Of a stretch of DNA of 64,000 nt, positions 62,032-64,000 are shown piece after piece. The DNA lies in the NCBI GenBank assembly GCA_040218415.1, contig JAVJRN010000067.1:62001-126000 (forward strand), given 5' to 3'. Position numbers and translations under genes: made by a program. This stretch comes from JAVJRN01 sp040218415 (GTDB lineage Bacteria; Bacteroidota; Bacteroidia; Cytophagales; Cyclobacteriaceae). Below the pieces are notes generated by a model, which worked only from the letters and a program-made list of their open reading frames with translations, had not been told where the DNA came from and made no database searches. Numbering within the stretch: position 1 is the stretch's first letter; each line of letters starts with the position of its first letter.

Positions 62032-63762
62032 TTGAATAATTTCCAACAATTAGGACTTTCTCCTAAAATCATTGAAGTTCTTGACAACTTAGGATTTACA
62101 GAACCAACGCCAGTACAATTACAAGCAATACCGCTTTTATTACAGTCTAAGCCAATAGACTTTATTGGTCTGGCACAGACAGGAACAGGTAAAACAGCTG
62201 CATTTGGATTGCCATTGATCGATTTGATTGATCAAGATGATCCATCGTTACAAGCCTTAATTCTCGCTCCAACAAGAGAATTAGGACAGCAGACTGCACA
62301 GCAATTGAAGTCGTTTTGTTCGAACAACAAAAACGTAAATATTGAAGTCGTTTATGGTGGAGCGGCGATCACCAATCAAATTAAAGCCTTAAAAAGGCCT
62401 ACGCAAATCGTAGTGGCGACTCCTGGTCGTCTTATCGATTTGATAAAAAGAAAGGCCATTCGCCTCGATAATGTTAGATATGTAGTCCTTGATGAAGCAG
62501 ATGAAATGCTTAATATGGGATTCAAAGAAGACATTGATGAGATTTTGGCATTTACCAAAGAGAATCGAGTGACTTGGCTATTCTCTGCCACCATGCCGTC
62601 TGAGATCAGACGAATTGTTAAAAAATACATGGATGCCCCTGTAGAGGTCAGCGTCAATAGTGAGCAGAAAAGTAATGTAGATATTACACACCAATACGTG
62701 GTGACTAAAACCACGAACAAGCTATCGGCTTTGCGACGTTTTCTTGACTTGCAGCCTGAGATGCGCGGCGTACTTTTCTGTAGGACAAAAAGAGAAACTC
62801 AAGAAATTGCCGATGAACTGAGCAATAAAGGATATGGAGTGGAAGCGCTTCATGGAGATTTGTCACAAGGTCAGCGTGATGCTGTGATGAAGCGATTTAA
62901 AACTCGCTCTATGCAGCTTCTGGTTGCCACCGACGTAGCGGCTAGAGGTATTGATGTCAACGACTTAACACATGTTATCCATCATACTTTGCCCGATCAG
63001 CTTGAAAGTTACACGCATAGAAGTGGAAGAACAGGTAGAGCCGGTAAAAAAGGTATTTCACTAGCTTTGATCAATCCACGAGAAAATAGACGGATACAAG
63101 AAATAGAGCGACGAATCAAGGTAACTTTTGAAAAGATTGAAGTACCTACCACGGAAGAACTCAAATCGAGAAGAATCAATAACTGGGCTAATTTGATCGT
63201 TAATACCACCGTAGATGCTCAATCCGAGGCAATTTTGACTAAAATATCTTCAAAGTTTGAAGGACTCGATAAAGAGGATTTGTTAAAAAGATTGATTACC
63301 ACGCAGCTGGATCATTTGATGATTTCTGATGACGGAAGTGATCTAAATGAATCATCTAGCGCGTCTTCAGGGTCAAGTGCTGATGATCGATCAAGAAGTA
63401 GAGGAGGGTCATCGGATTTCCACAGATACTTTATCAATATCGGTAGTATTGATGGTATGACCAAAGCTGACTTGGCACATTATATCGCAGATACTTCTAG
63501 TATTGATCGAAAATATATTGGCGATATCTCTTTGCAGAAAACCTGTTCTTATTTTGATGTAGATGGTACGCAGGATAAAGGAATCGAATCAAAATTTGAA
63601 GGACTAGAAATCGACGGACGAGGACTTAGAGTCAATAGAGACGATGATGGAAACATGAGAGATCGAAAAAGTTCTGGTGGCAGGAGTAAGCCAGGCTTTA
63701 AACCAAGACCAAAAAGTTTTAAAAAGAGTGAATCTCGCTCTTCAGGAAGGAGAAGAAGATAG
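62032..63762 (+). CDS. DEAD-box RNA helicase with a DbpA-like RNA-binding domain
   Basis: 576 residues. I place the start at TTG 62032 because the sequence then reads as the common N terminus NNFQQLGLSPKIIEVL and a promoter element lies just upstream; the frame is open back to a GTG at 61981 (17 more residues). Motifs: Q (FTEPTPVQLQAI), I (AQTGTGKTAAFG), II (VVLDEADEML), III (SATMP), VI (HRSGRTGRAGKKG). A Ser-rich linker leads to a DbpA-like RRM (about 485-555, RYFINIGSIDGMTKADLA) and a basic tail. Role in ribosome assembly or mRNA turnover, as for DeaD/DbpA. Confidence 0.9.
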   Translation: MNNFQQLGLSPKIIEVLDNLGFTEPTPVQLQAIPLLLQSKPIDFIGLAQTGTGKTAAFGLPLIDLIDQDDPSLQALILAPTRELGQQTAQQLKSFCSNNKNVNIEVVYGGAAITNQIKALKRPTQIVVATPGRLIDLIKRKAIRLDNVRYVVLDEADEMLNMGFKEDIDEILAFTKENRVTWLFSATMPSEIRRIVKKYMDAPVEVSVNSEQKSNVDITHQYVVTKTTNKLSALRRFLDLQPEMRGVLFCRTKRETQEIADELSNKGYGVEALHGDLSQGQRDAVMKRFKTRSMQLLVATDVAARGIDVNDLTHVIHHTLPDQLESYTHRSGRTGRAGKKGISLALINPRENRRIQEIERRIKVTFEKIEVPTTEELKSRRINNWANLIVNTTVDAQSEAILTKISSKFEGLDKEDLLKRLITTQLDHLMISDDGSDLNESSSASSGSSADDRSRSRGGSSDFHRYFINIGSIDGMTKADLAHYIADTSSIDRKYIGDISLQKTCSYFDVDGTQDKGIESKFEGLEIDGRGLRVNRDDDGNMRDRKSSGGRSKPGFKPRPKSFKKSESRSSGRRRR

Positions 63763-63809
63763 CTCTGATATATGAATAATTAATCCTTACCAGAAAAAAA
63801 AATGATGTT

Positions 63810-64000
63810 ATGGATAAGTATTTAACCTTTGATTACTGGCAACAGTATATTGATTTATTGATATCATGGTCTGTGAAAACAGTTCCAATGTTGATTATCA
63901 GTTTAATTGTTCTTTTTATTGTTTTAAGACTGATTAATGCAGCTTTAAATTCCATTAATAAAGTCATACTAGCCAAAATATCTGAAGAAGAAGATCTAGA
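63810..64000 (+). CDS. Mechanosensitive channel of the MscS family, N-terminal part (3' end outside window)
   Basis: 63 codons from ATG 63810 to the window end, no stop. The sequence MDKYLTFDYWQQYIDLLISW then a membrane helix (VPMLIISLIVLFIVLRLINA) is typical of the N terminus of small MscS channels. The pore helix and Cterminal parts are not in the window, so the call rests on the first helix and is tentative. It lies 47 bases after the DEAD-box gene on the same strand. Confidence 0.6.
   Translation, partial: MDKYLTFDYWQQYIDLLISWSVKTVPMLIISLIVLFIVLRLINAALNSINKVILAKISEEEDL

Noticed and set aside
1..64000. tRNA, rRNA, CRISPR arrays, IS elements or prophage
   Set aside because: Looked for cloverleaf ends, regularly spaced repeats, transposase motifs and phage genes; none was seen.

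Overview
This window looks like a chromosomal segment of a Bacteroidota bacterium, most likely a free-living, probably marine member of the Cytophagales. The evidence is an AT-rich composition, a secreted protein with a type IX secretion (T9SS) C-terminal domain, a TonB receptor with an N-terminal carboxypeptidase-regulatory-like domain, families frequent in this phylum (DUF2911, LruC, CotH-kinase/lamin-tail), and -7 promoter elements of the phylum type TAnnTTTG at several starts. I saw no tRNA, rRNA, IS element, prophage or CRISPR array. Most of the window is ordinary core genome; the accessory interest is concentrated at about 26.2-34.4 kb, 40.6-45.3 kb and 55.0-58.9 kb.

Layout. 0-5 kb: the 3' end of topoisomerase IV subunit A, a SanA-like protein, an HPt protein, a membrane-anchored EEP-fold enzyme, a TerB-like protein, a rhomboid protease, a radical SAM protein and a DoxX-like protein. 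5.4-10.6 kb: a minus-strand menaquinone operon, menI-menF-menD-(gap)-menE-hypothetical; the gap may hold a decayed acpS-like fragment, and menB, menC and menA are not here. 10.7-13.4 kb: a histidine phosphatase, an MBL hydrolase, a SMUG2-type DNA glycosylase and an RluE-like pseudouridine synthase. 13.5-17.5 kb: a large ABCG-like ABC transporter behind a lipoprotein gene, with a terminator hairpin that contains the transporter's Shine-Dalgarno-like sequence. 17.6-26.2 kb: an aldose epimerase, a three-gene MacA/MacB/TolC-like efflux operon without its ATPase, a VOC protein, a hydroxyacid dehydrogenase, a ROK kinase and a DUF2911 protein. 26.2-29.7 kb: a long intergenic region with a 34-residue single-helix membrane ORF, then a CotH/T9SS secreted protein. 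29.7-34.4 kb: a TonB receptor divergent from OmpA-like, Ig-like/DM13 lipoprotein and beta-barrel genes, with two DtxR-box-like palindromes between them. 34.4-40.6 kb: TruA, an unusual SDR, a DUF1456 protein, GT2, glutaminase and RecQ. 40.6-45.3 kb: a gene remnant, an LruC lipoprotein, a degenerate SpoIIE-like protein and an IF2N-like protein. 45.4-49.2 kb: the complete oxidative pentose phosphate pathway, zwf-pgl divergent from gnd. 49.2-54.9 kb: a YbiT-type ABC-F protein with a broken second Walker A, an aldehyde dehydrogenase, a secreted small protein and a CPA1 antiporter. 55-64 kb: a decayed histidine kinase beside an intact response regulator, an MDR oxidoreductase, a secreted vWA-like protein, HrpB, a DEAD-box RNA helicase and the start of an MscS channel.

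The best candidate for an undescribed system is the 29.7-34.4 kb locus. Its receptor carries a CGVC pair in the plug, the divergent side encodes a predicted DM13 redox lipoprotein, an OmpA-like protein and an outer-membrane barrel, and the shared promoter region carries paired TTAGnCTAA palindromes, one extending to a near match of the DtxR/IdeR box. I infer metal-regulated, possibly redox-coupled metal uptake. That is a hypothesis from domains and DNA sites, not an established function.
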